This document shows, piece by piece, positions 13,201-15,000 of a stretch of 15,000 nucleotides of DNA. The notes under the pieces were generated by a model that saw only the letters and a program-made list of their open reading frames with translations, was not told the origin of the DNA and ran no database searches. The translations under genes were made by a program, and so were the position numbers. How positions within the stretch are numbered: position 1 is the stretch's first letter; every line of letters starts with the position of its first letter. The DNA is from Chromera velia (Eukaryota > Sar > Chromeraceae). The stretch lies in assembly GCA_018398765.1 (NCBI GenBank), contig JAHBMJ010000554.1, forward strand, positions 26,588 to 41,587, given 5' to 3'.

Positions 13201-14732
13201 GTCTGTCTGTCTGTCAGTCTGTCTGTCTTTCTTTCTTTCTTTCTTTCTCACTTGCGTTCTCACTTTCCTTATTTCCATTTTCGTCCTTTCTCTCCCTTTC
13301 ATCCTTTTGTTTCTCTTTACACGTTGACCTTCTTTCCGTCTTTCCATTACATTTCCCTTCCCCGATTGCTTCCTTTAGTCGCTCTTTGACGTTTGTCGGT
13401 GGCGTGTGTATGCATCTTCTCAAGACCTATCCACGTATTGACACTTTTCCCATTTCGCCTCCTGTCTATCTGATCGAATGAATGGATGGATGGCCGCAGC
13501 ATTTTGAGTGGTCCGACGGCCAGTCCTGCCCTGTGCCCGAGTTTGATCCTGTGGTGCTCCTCTTCCCCCACAAGGCGCCTCCTGATGACCTCATTGACAC
13601 CCAAAACCTGGCAGGAGGCACTGATACAGACTCAGTTTTCACGTCTTCCCACCAGGACAGACAGTCAGTCATAGCCTCTATGGATCCATGTGAAAAGCAG
13701 CCAAATGGAACAAACCGCTGTGACTTACAATCCTGTTTGGCTGCCTGGGGGAAAAATTCTCTGCACTCAAGGAAAAATTGTCCACTCTTTGAAGTACAAG
13801 CTGCCGGTTCCTGAATACTCGCCAGAGAGACAGATACAGAAAGAAATACGCACACACACACACACAGAGGGAGGGAGGGAGGGAGGGAGGTTGATAGACA
13901 GACTGACAGACCGGAAGACAAACAGATAAACAAATTATTCTTTCTCTCTACGCGGATCCATCCGATCTTTGTCTGCAGCCAGCGTCGCCATGCTTCATCC
14001 GCCGCATCGCGTGCAATGTCTCGTGCGGGGTCGCGCTTCTCTCGGTCGGAGTCCTCTTGGTCCGTCTCGCATGACGGCGACAGCGTGAGGGGAGGCTCGA
14101 GCTCGAGACACTCGGAGAGAGACTTTAGCATGAGTGGCCGGAATTCAGACAGAGGGAGCACGAGAGGAGGAGGAGATGGAGGCGATGTGAGAAGGTCTTC
14201 TGCCAGAAGGCGACGGGAAGGGACCCAGAGAATGTCCGTGTGCCTGCCCATGGGGGGAGACGAGACTGCCAATGTCATGAACCTCCAGGATCAATACGCG
14301 TCCTCCAACCCGCAGGCTTCTGCATCCCGTGAGGGTGCAACATCTGCGTTGGGGTATTCGTCTCTCTTCCAACTCCGCTCTGGATCATTCGGAGGTGCTG
14401 CCTCGAGTCTGGCCGTCAACGAGACCCTCGACCATTCACACCTAGCAATACCTCTCGGAAGGAGCCTCGGGAGGTCTGCGATTGCAAAAGGAGCGATGCC
14501 GATCCCTTTCTCTCACGTGCTCGTCACAGACATGAACTACTTCTATCTGCACCCGACAAAGGACGTCGTCAGCTCGTCGAGCACCTCTCTTCCTTTAGCC
14601 AGGTCGGCAGCATGTAGAAAGAAAGATTGTTTTTCTTTCTGTCTAGAGACAGGGTCAAGTACTCGTCCTGAGTTCCGCAATGAGAACGAAAGAACAGGCT
14701 GGCCATGCACTCCCGAAGGTCTTTCGTTCTAG
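69..14732 (+). CDS. Large multi-exon gene, multi-pass membrane protein of unknown family (5' partial)
   Basis: Core exon join: 69-202, 495-705, 1209-1262, 1500-1545, 1603-1622, 1700-1750, 2289-2351, 2789-2902, 3420-3500, 4153-4215, 4552-4719, 4931-5005, 5341-5450, 5935-6050, 6536-6606, 7132-7197, 7595-7674, 8407-8566, 9246-9374, 9980-10081, 10565-10723, 11173-11226, 11603-11737, 12091-12186, 12514-12894, 13500-13634, 13675-13793, 13979-14732. All junctions are GT-AG and phases match throughout, giving about 1,248 codons. The first block starts at an acceptor, so the start codon lies upstream. Hydrophobic segments occur in E2, E14 and E15. The C-terminal half is soluble-looking, with coiled-coil-like, Lys/Arg-rich and Ser/Arg-rich parts. 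No family motif was recognised. That these blocks form one gene is inferred from same strand, consistent phase and no intervening stop or start. A boundary between two genes inside the window cannot be excluded. Confidence 0.7.
239..345 (+). repeat. Composite (TC)n(TG)n microsatellite in intron 1
   Basis: About 27 bases of TC repeat pass directly into about 80 bases of TG repeat with a few CTG/GCG interruptions. It begins about 36 bases after the E1 donor, inside the 292-nt intron 203-494. It accounts for the Cys/Val translations seen here. Confidence 0.95.
495..705 (+). CDS. Exon E2, membrane-spanning block
   Basis: Starts after ATGCAG (489-494) and ends AAGCAG|GTTCGT. It contains two hydrophobic stretches: LNQLVSIFALAALADV, then after a short ERGG turn IWQLSIFIGVYFATFLAEL. 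The first is preceded by basic residues (FILRRL), and an acidic/basic EEKKQ follows the second. This fits a transmembrane hairpin or one longer membrane region. Phase 2 in and phase 0 out both match the neighbours. Confidence 0.75.
706..1208 (+). other. Intron 2
   Basis: A 503-nt stretch with no credible exon. It contains five CCAG units at 851-870 and several ATGA/TGAATGA-like short repeats around 818-828 and 1097-1197. It ends at ATCGATGCAG without a polypyrimidine tract. Confidence 0.6.
1209..1262 (+). CDS. Exon E3
   Basis: An 18-codon block between GATGCAG (1202-1208) and AAG|GTGAGA. The peptide FTFRDGEEVSMETTKLRK is charged and follows directly on the EEKKQ end of E2, so it probably continues the loop after the membrane region. 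Phase 0 at both ends. Confidence 0.65.
1500..1545 (+). CDS. Exon E4
   Basis: Starts after GGGCAG (1494-1499) and reads IAYLGELFVRSLIDS before a GTTTGC donor. It ends in phase 1. The 57-nt intron that follows is much shorter than most here, so this 3' boundary is less certain. The peptide is an amphipathic helix-like segment. Confidence 0.5.
1603..1622 (+). CDS. Exon E5, 20-nt microexon
   Basis: Lies between TTTTTGCAG and TTG|GTAGAC. Joined to the last base of E4 it encodes H-IYNFLL. It is supported by a good acceptor and by restoring phase 0 for E6. At 20 nt it is the shortest block in the model and could be replaced by a different E4/E5 structure. Confidence 0.4.
1700..1750 (+). CDS. Exon E6
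   Basis: Seventeen codons, ILHTTESAFGKTEREQD, between ACGGGCAG and a strong GTGAGT donor at 1751. Phase 0 at both ends. The peptide is hydrophilic. Confidence 0.6.
1751..2288 (+). other. Intron 6 with (TCCA)n tract
   Basis: Opens GTGAGT. A perfect TCCA array of about 30 bases sits at 1841-1870 and a GGACGGACAGACAG stretch near 1920. The rest shows no coding frame I trust. Ends in a triplicated ATGC leading to CATGCAG. Confidence 0.6.
2289..2351 (+). CDS. Exon E7
   Basis: Twenty-one codons (VVVPPQLWDLILLSNLNKMR and a final Leu) after a CATGCATGCATGCAG acceptor, ended by GTCGTC. Phase 0 at both ends and compatible with E6 and E8. The LWDLILLSNL stretch is amphipathic or hydrophobic. Confidence 0.55.
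2540..2640 (+). repeat. (TTGC)n(TTTC)n(TTCC)n microsatellite
   Basis: About 100 bases of C/T tetranucleotide repeats in the 437-nt intron 2352-2788: TTGC units, then CTTT, CTTC and again CTTT units. It is the source of the phenylalanine/serine-rich translations and of the Lys/Glu/Arg-rich translation on the other strand. Confidence 0.95.
2789..2902 (+). CDS. Exon E8
   Basis: Thirty-eight codons between GGATGCAG and TTCCAG|GTATCT, phase 0 at both ends. It has an acidic, helical-looking start (DLTDEEKELASDPERPAKER) and then a beta-like NYGRVLVSFQ. The latter faintly recalls C2-domain edge strands, but the match is too short to assign a domain. Confidence 0.75.
2903..3419 (+). repeat. Intron 8 with (TC)n and (TC)n(TG)n tracts
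   Basis: The donor GTATCTCTCTCT runs straight into a TC tract (2905-2922). A second composite, TC at about 2955-2981 then TG to 3017, follows. The intron is flanked by CAGGT direct repeats (2900-2904 and 3417-3421). The only possible coding segment is the candidate at 3198-3251. Confidence 0.85.
3198..3251 (+). CDS. Candidate extra exon between E8 and E9
   Basis: An in-phase 18-codon stretch (IRMFPFMALRGERKNIEK) between CCATGCAG and AAG|GTTTTT. It would insert without changing frame. The donor is weak, and the flanking E8-E9 join makes good sense without it. Confidence 0.25.
3420..3500 (+). CDS. Exon E9
   Basis: Twenty-seven codons between GCTTGCAG and CTG|GTGCGTG, phase 0 at both ends. It begins VTQATVPLSVCISPDLLKER and continues the probable beta-rich region from E8 (LVSFQ-VTQATVPLSV). 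Confidence 0.75.
3501..4152 (+). repeat. Intron 9 with GTCT, TC and AGGC arrays
   Basis: A 652-nt intron containing a GTCT array (about 3597-3625), AAGAAAAGAAG-like purine repeats near 3635 and 3727, a long TC tract with one TTTC break (3758-3814), and an AGGC array (4027-4054). No credible exon. Confidence 0.9.
4153..4215 (+). CDS. Exon E10
   Basis: Twenty-one codons between CGTGCAG and CTG|GTTAGT, phase 0 at both ends. The peptide TLLADSRQEIILHRNDLPGP (plus Leu) is compact and soluble-looking. Confidence 0.7.
4216..4551 (+). repeat. Intron 10 with TTCC and (TC)n(TG)n tracts
   Basis: Contains TTCC units at about 4236-4262 and a composite TC then TG tract at about 4399-4452. A microexon candidate lies between them at 4319-4342. 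Confidence 0.85.
4319..4342 (+). CDS. Candidate microexon between E10 and E11
   Basis: After GAGGGCAG the frame reads KIEDVRPN before a GTCGAC, in phase 0 at both ends. A 12-nt version (KIED|GTGCGG) is also possible. There is little to support it beyond phase and splice dinucleotides. Confidence 0.15.
4552..4719 (+). CDS. Exon E11, Gln/Asn/Pro-rich linker
   Basis: Fifty-six codons between CCCTTGCAG and GAA|GTGCGT, phase 0 at both ends. It begins HVIDSEEFDDVPGTLLNALP and then turns into a Gln/Asn/Pro-rich low-complexity stretch (ENTQQQPAVQIPQQPVNANN) ending in acidic residues. It probably forms a flexible linker. Confidence 0.75.
4806..4871 (+). CDS. Candidate extra exon between E11 and E12
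   Basis: Begins after GTGTGCAG and reads KDVFQHPCDIISRLASMSGL (plus SS) before GTCCTT. It is 22 codons, phase 0 at both ends, so it inserts cleanly. The peptide looks like real protein. The intron after it would be only 59 nt and the donor is not strong. Confidence 0.45.
4931..5005 (+). CDS. Exon E12
   Basis: Starts after GCAACTGCAG and reads VRFEFLKPAFVKFSALAMDL followed by EKKRT, ending at GTCCGG in phase 0. An alternative end at 5013, before GTGGGG in the G-rich tract, leaves phase 2 and would match candidate exon 5190-5250. Confidence 0.7.
5011..5036 (+). repeat. G-rich tract just after E12
   Basis: A nearly pure G run broken by single T or C bases, lying 6-31 bases past the E12 donor. 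G-runs just downstream of donors are known intronic splicing enhancers in animals. Here the run also holds the alternative donors at 5014 and 5025. Confidence 0.7.
5190..5250 (+). CDS. Candidate exon between E12 and E13
   Basis: After CCGTCAG the frame starting at 5191 reads FDSLSVQEEKKNNKTEKHVS, ending at GTGACT in phase 0, which fits E13. It needs one leading base, so E12 must end at 5013 rather than 5005. The Lys/Glu-rich peptide is plausible, but the two boundaries depend on each other. Confidence 0.4.
5341..5450 (+). CDS. Exon E13
   Basis: After CTGCCTGCAG it encodes VNLDSLIRMQSVIDRKNQLS and then PLDPQRISLWLYLKGL. It ends CTCGA|GTGAGT in phase 2. The donor is the first unit of a long GTGA array. 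Reading past it gives GAG then TGA, so the exon must end here. The C-terminal SLWLYL leads toward the membrane block in E14. Confidence 0.8.
5451..5528 (+). repeat. (GTGA)n array beginning at the E13 donor
   Basis: Seventy-odd bases of GTGA with minor breaks (one GTGT, one GTAA), starting exactly at the exon boundary so that the 5' splice site itself is the first unit. The remainder of intron 13 (to 5934) is purine-rich with no convincing coding frame. Confidence 0.95.
5935..6050 (+). CDS. Exon E14, membrane-spanning block
   Basis: Starts after CCCCTGCAG with one base completing Glu from E13 and ends at GTGAGT in phase 1. The sequence begins IAEWDVWRNEQLIFARRWLG and then has a clear hydrophobic helix, VASMMFQTLVIVCLLFG. 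Basic residues (ARR) precede the helix. Both phases match the neighbours, which makes the E13-E14-E15 join one of the firmest parts of the model. Confidence 0.8.
6051..6535 (+). other. Intron 14 with GACA array
   Basis: Opens GTGAGTGA. A GACA array lies at about 6074-6105. The following 400 bases show no block with plausible splice sites and matching phase. Ends after GTCTGTCTGCCTGCCTACAG. Confidence 0.6.
6536..6606 (+). CDS. Exon E15, second membrane helix of the pair
   Basis: After GCCTACAG the two leading bases complete Gly from E14. The peptide HSSMTDSPEFAALWS is followed by IIFTLVVL, ending at GTGAGT in phase 0. A short polar loop (HSSMTDSPE) separates this hydrophobic stretch from the one in E14. 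Confidence 0.8.
6607..7131 (+). other. Intron 15 (contains candidate exon 6847-6918)
   Basis: Apart from the candidate exon, it holds a short TG tract (6651-6660), a G-run near 7003 and an ATGGATGC duplication right before the E16 acceptor. No other coding signal. Confidence 0.55.
6847..6918 (+). CDS. Candidate exon, Arg-spaced hydrophobic segment
   Basis: Twenty-four codons after CGTGGCAG, ended by GTCTGA, phase 0 at both ends. It reads ESISSFVLPFCRVATILSRL then SSSL. Inserted between E15 and E16 it would add an amphipathic helix with spaced arginines right after the E15 helix. Support is only phase, splice sites and peptide character. Confidence 0.45.
7132..7197 (+). CDS. Exon E16
   Basis: Twenty-two codons after CATGGATGCAG, reading LWINGADGIEAFENFQKWIA then EN. 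I place the end before GTTCGT, the same donor form as E2, because phase 0 is needed for E17. The later GTGGGT four bases downstream would break phase. Confidence 0.7.
7198..7594 (+). other. Intron 16
   Basis: A 397-nt intron, unusually free of microsatellites. I see no coding block with matching phase. Ends TTACTTACGTGCAG. Confidence 0.55.
7595..7674 (+). CDS. Exon E17
   Basis: After TACGTGCAG it encodes GEEVKAEILGVLDTVQHYSF and then QLRRYY, ending TATTG|GTCAGT in phase 2. The donor begins a short GTCA array. The peptide is helical-looking, with a basic aromatic end. Confidence 0.75.
7675..8406 (+). repeat. Intron 17 with GTCA donor array and terminal (TC)n(TG)n
   Basis: Opens with three GTCA units (7675-7686). 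After about 650 bases without recognised features, a TC tract (about 8333-8358) and a TG tract (to about 8398) run almost into the acceptor at 8406. Confidence 0.85.
8407..8566 (+). CDS. Exon E18
   Basis: Starts after TATGAGCAG, only seven bases past a long (TC)n(TG)n tract that must serve as its polypyrimidine tract. The first base completes Cys from E17. It reads LTFCRRRIYRDPKTGTSRLV at the start, with a central LETSYEDGEDELKIQQFHLA. The 3' end lies in a GTGC array. Ending at 8566 gives phase 0, 8570 phase 1, 8574 phase 2 and 8578 phase 0 again. Confidence 0.75.
8816..8924 (+). CDS. Candidate alternative exon, charged Cys-containing helix
   Basis: After GTCGCAG one base (A) must complete a codon, then the frame reads KACVDEKECANEYHRLRKEK and on to CGVQKR, ended by GTCTGC in phase 0. 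It is incompatible with E18 ending at 8566 but fits E18 ending at 8574, the third copy of its GTGC donor array. It may therefore be an alternative exon tied to donor choice. Confidence 0.4.
9045..9095 (+). CDS. Candidate exon before E19
   Basis: After TTTTGTGCAG it reads SLDVHRIESLTEHDATI, ending at GTGTCG, 17 codons, phase 0 at both ends. It inserts cleanly between E18 (or candidate 8816-8924) and E19, and its acidic end runs naturally into EEGISD. Confidence 0.45.
9204..9236 (+). repeat. (GTCT)n array before E19
   Basis: GTCT units ending about ten bases before the E19 acceptor, where they would act as the pyrimidine-rich tract. The preceding sequence holds candidate exons 8816-8924 and 9045-9095. 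Confidence 0.9.
9246..9374 (+). CDS. Exon E19, coiled-coil-like
   Basis: Forty-three codons between CTTCAG and CTTCAG|GTGGGA, phase 0 at both ends. After EEGISDASTSK it is a highly charged helix, ELAERERLRMDVQQRREALR, consistent with a short coiled coil. Confidence 0.8.
9375..9979 (+). other. Intron 19
   Basis: A 605-nt intron, C/T-rich, with a TG tract at 9905-9938 preceded by CTCCCTCCCTC. Ends AAAAACATGCAG. No coding block fits. Confidence 0.6.
9980..10081 (+). CDS. Exon E20
   Basis: Thirty-four codons between AACATGCAG and GAG|GTCTGT, phase 0 at both ends. Reads LWRLEPHDEPALTFKDRTVD and then DVNVVFEGMYCSGE. The donor opens a GTCT array. It looks like part of a folded soluble domain. Confidence 0.8.
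10082..10564 (+). other. Intron 20
   Basis: Opens with three GTCT units, followed by CTCA units (10100-10111). A short open stretch at 10506-10554 (GEKEACYEWLSKLLNL) cannot be joined to E21 because only ten bases separate them. Nothing else is supported. Confidence 0.55.
10565..10723 (+). CDS. Exon E21
   Basis: Fifty-three codons between GTGTGTGCAG and TACCAG|GTAGTT, phase 0 at both ends. It begins VSWHPFTMRKLGMMVPEERN and continues with a Ser/Arg-rich part (SLSVDDSFGRSQRS) and a leucine-rich end (IEQQLPLALPYQ). Basic and polar, with no membrane segment. Confidence 0.8.
10724..11172 (+). other. Intron 21 with unassigned open stretch
   Basis: Contains an open stretch at 10832-11018 between GAACAG and a consensus GTAAGT that does not fit the phase of its neighbours. 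An AATG array lies at 11118-11138. Otherwise no coding signal. Confidence 0.5.
11173..11226 (+). CDS. Exon E22
   Basis: Eighteen codons, AFAKGEKVELTRHVATLQ, between GTCATGCAG and CTCCAG|GTTCGC, phase 0 at both ends. The intron that follows is flanked by a CAGGTT direct repeat. Confidence 0.75.
11227..11602 (+). other. Intron 22
   Basis: A 376-nt C/T-rich intron with short GTCC/GTCT units near 11275-11290 and a duplicated GTCGACA at 11447-11466. A short stretch after GTCGACAG at 11454 (FVSTCLASLQLSPLDC) has no matching donor. Flanked by CAGGTT repeats. Confidence 0.55.
11603..11737 (+). CDS. Exon E23
   Basis: Forty-five codons between ATACATGCAG and CCG|GTCCGT, phase 0 at both ends. Starts VVNHHKQAEAELFDEQQDSF and ends AVALFGDSVP. 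A better-looking GTGAGT lies four bases further on but would give phase 1, which does not fit E24. Confidence 0.75.
11738..12090 (+). other. Intron 23
   Basis: A 353-nt intron with a G-run near 11790. No block with matching phase. Ends ATGCTACATGCAG. Confidence 0.55.
12091..12186 (+). CDS. Exon E24
   Basis: Thirty-two codons between CTACATGCAG and TCGCAG|GTAGGG, phase 0 at both ends. It contains KMWRIQHESLVAGHWYELVV, a beta-strand-like pattern of a soluble domain, followed by KTKTGENFSQ. Confidence 0.75.
12187..12513 (+). other. Intron 24
   Basis: A 327-nt intron, T-rich, without long microsatellites. Its two ends carry a GCAGGT direct repeat (12183-12188 and 12510-12515). No coding signal. 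Confidence 0.55.
12514..12894 (+). CDS. Exon E25, Lys/Arg-rich block
   Basis: The longest internal block, 127 codons between CCCTTGCAG and CCCCAG|GTGCGA, phase 0 at both ends. It opens with a helical segment (VDDVQQQTAVLERIVARRAK), then a dense basic stretch (RKKLLSKVVSKFKDKAQKK), an acidic patch (TEDEDLDL) and a Gly/Ser/Lys-rich linker. It closes with EVTFYFPHCCEPQ. The basic part could bind phospholipid or nucleic acid, or act as a localisation signal; the sequence alone does not decide. Confidence 0.85.
12895..13499 (+). repeat. Intron 25 with TTCG, TTTC and GTCT arrays
   Basis: A 605-nt intron whose centre (about 13099-13248) is a chain of arrays: TTCG, then TTTC, GTCT, TC, GTCT and TTTC. 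The flanks are C/T-rich. An ATGG/ATGA repeat lies just before the GGCCGCAG acceptor. Confidence 0.9.
13500..13634 (+). CDS. Exon E26
   Basis: Begins after GGCCGCAG with HFEWSDGQSCPVPEFDPVVL, then LFPHKAPPDDLIDTQNLAGG, in the frame inherited from E25. The frame stays open to 13814, but from about 13640 the plausible protein moves to another frame. I end the exon before GTTTTC at 13635 in phase 0. An alternative end is 13663, before GTCAGT. Confidence 0.65.
13675..13793 (+). CDS. Exon E27
   Basis: After GTCATAG the frame reads PLWIHVKSSQMEQTAVTYNP then VWLPGGKILCTQGKIVHSLK. It looks like a folded domain and is one frame off E26. The intron joining them would be only 40 nt. A second solution uses 13664-13700 as a 37-nt intron ending AAAAGCAG. 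A one-base assembly error would also explain the shift. Ends at GTACAA in phase 2, or at 13806 in phase 0. Confidence 0.55.
13849..13890 (+). repeat. (CA)n and (GAGG)n tracts in intron 27
   Basis: A CA tract at about 13849-13866 followed by GAGG units to 13890, between the E27 donor and E28. These are purine-rich on the coding strand, unlike most other arrays here. Confidence 0.9.
13979..14732 (+). CDS. Exon E28, Ser/Arg/Gly-rich C-terminal tail
   Basis: After TGTCTGCAG and one base completing the codon from E27, the frame is open for 250 codons to TAG at 14730-14732. The first part is low complexity and rich in Ser, Arg and Gly (SRAGSRFSRSESSWSVSHDG, later RRSSARRRRE), as in disordered, phosphorylatable tails. 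The later part has weak hydrophobic segments (IPFSHVLVTDMNYFYLHP). The extreme 3' end is unsure: a GTCGGC...TCTAG intron at 14603-14646 would lead into a frame that stays open to the window end. Confidence 0.6.
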
Positions 14733-15000
14733 CTGTATGAGAGAGAACACGTTCGAACAAACGTACAGAAGGAGGCAGTGCTGTCCTCCGTGGTCTGACC
14801 TCCCAAAAATTCGTCAGCATGGTGAAAGTGGTACACAAAAATTTTGTTTTCAGATTCCCTTTTGTATTTTTTCATATTCCTCCTCATGGGTGTGTCTGTG
14901 CTCCATCCATGCTTCATTTCTTTCTGACGTTCATCCCCTTTTTTGTTTTTCTTTCTGCCTTCCTGATCGACTCTGTGGTCCCCATTCCCTCCTTCCCTCC
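14733..15000 (+). other. Region after the proposed stop, probable 3' UTR or intron
   Basis: No AATAAA and no clear gene. The last part is C/T-rich. One forward frame (codons starting at 14648) is open from 14648 to the end of the window, so part of this could be coding if E28 is spliced at 14603-14646. Confidence 0.35.

Noticed and set aside
12496-13389. A 297-codon forward ORF
   Set aside because: Only 12514-12894 is exon E25. The remainder translates intron arrays (TTCG, TTTC, GTCT) as Phe/Ser/Val/Cys repeats.
13466-14278. A 270-codon reverse ORF
   Set aside because: It is antisense to E26, E27 and the start of E28 and crosses the CA and GAGG arrays. The forward blocks have matching splice sites and phases, the reverse one does not.

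Overview
The window is eukaryotic nuclear DNA. It reads best as an internal-to-3' part of one large, intron-rich gene on the + strand. I found no bacterial operon, rRNA, tRNA, CRISPR array or recognisable transposon. Coding sequence comes in short blocks of 20 to about 750 nt. Each block is open in one frame, starts after an AG (mostly TGCAG) and ends at a GT. Successive blocks keep a compatible reading phase. Between them lie introns of about 40 to 730 nt packed with microsatellites: (TC)n(TG)n, (TTTC)n, (TTCC)n, (GTCT)n, (GTGA)n and (TCCA)n. This architecture suggests an intron-rich protist. A chromerid or other alveolate or alga would fit, but that is inference and no single feature proves it.

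Layout: the gene enters the window already spliced (first acceptor ends at 68). I chain 28 core exons, E1 69-202 to E28 13979-14732, totalling about 1,248 codons. Candidate extra exons lie at 3198-3251, 4319-4342, 4806-4871, 5190-5250, 6847-6918, 8816-8924 and 9045-9095. The N-terminal half (E2, then E14-E15 with candidate 6847-6918) carries the hydrophobic segments. The middle (E17-E25) is soluble, charged and partly coiled-coil-like, with a very Lys/Arg-rich block in E25. E26-E27 look like a folded domain. E28 is a Ser/Arg/Gly-rich, probably disordered tail ending at a TAG at 14730-14732. The final 268 bases hold no feature I can support. I do not recognise the protein family; it is best called a multi-exon, multi-pass membrane protein of unknown function.

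Most of what is unusual concerns splicing. Several 5' splice sites are the first unit of a tetranucleotide array (GTGA, GTGC, GTCA, GTCT). Acceptors strongly favour TGCAG, and 21 of 27 core introns are phase 0. Some introns are flanked by direct CAGGT repeats. At E18 the donor array offers all three phases, and one of them opens an otherwise incompatible downstream exon. At the 3' end two donors 13 nt apart would give two very different C termini. All exon calls were made by eye without transcript data.
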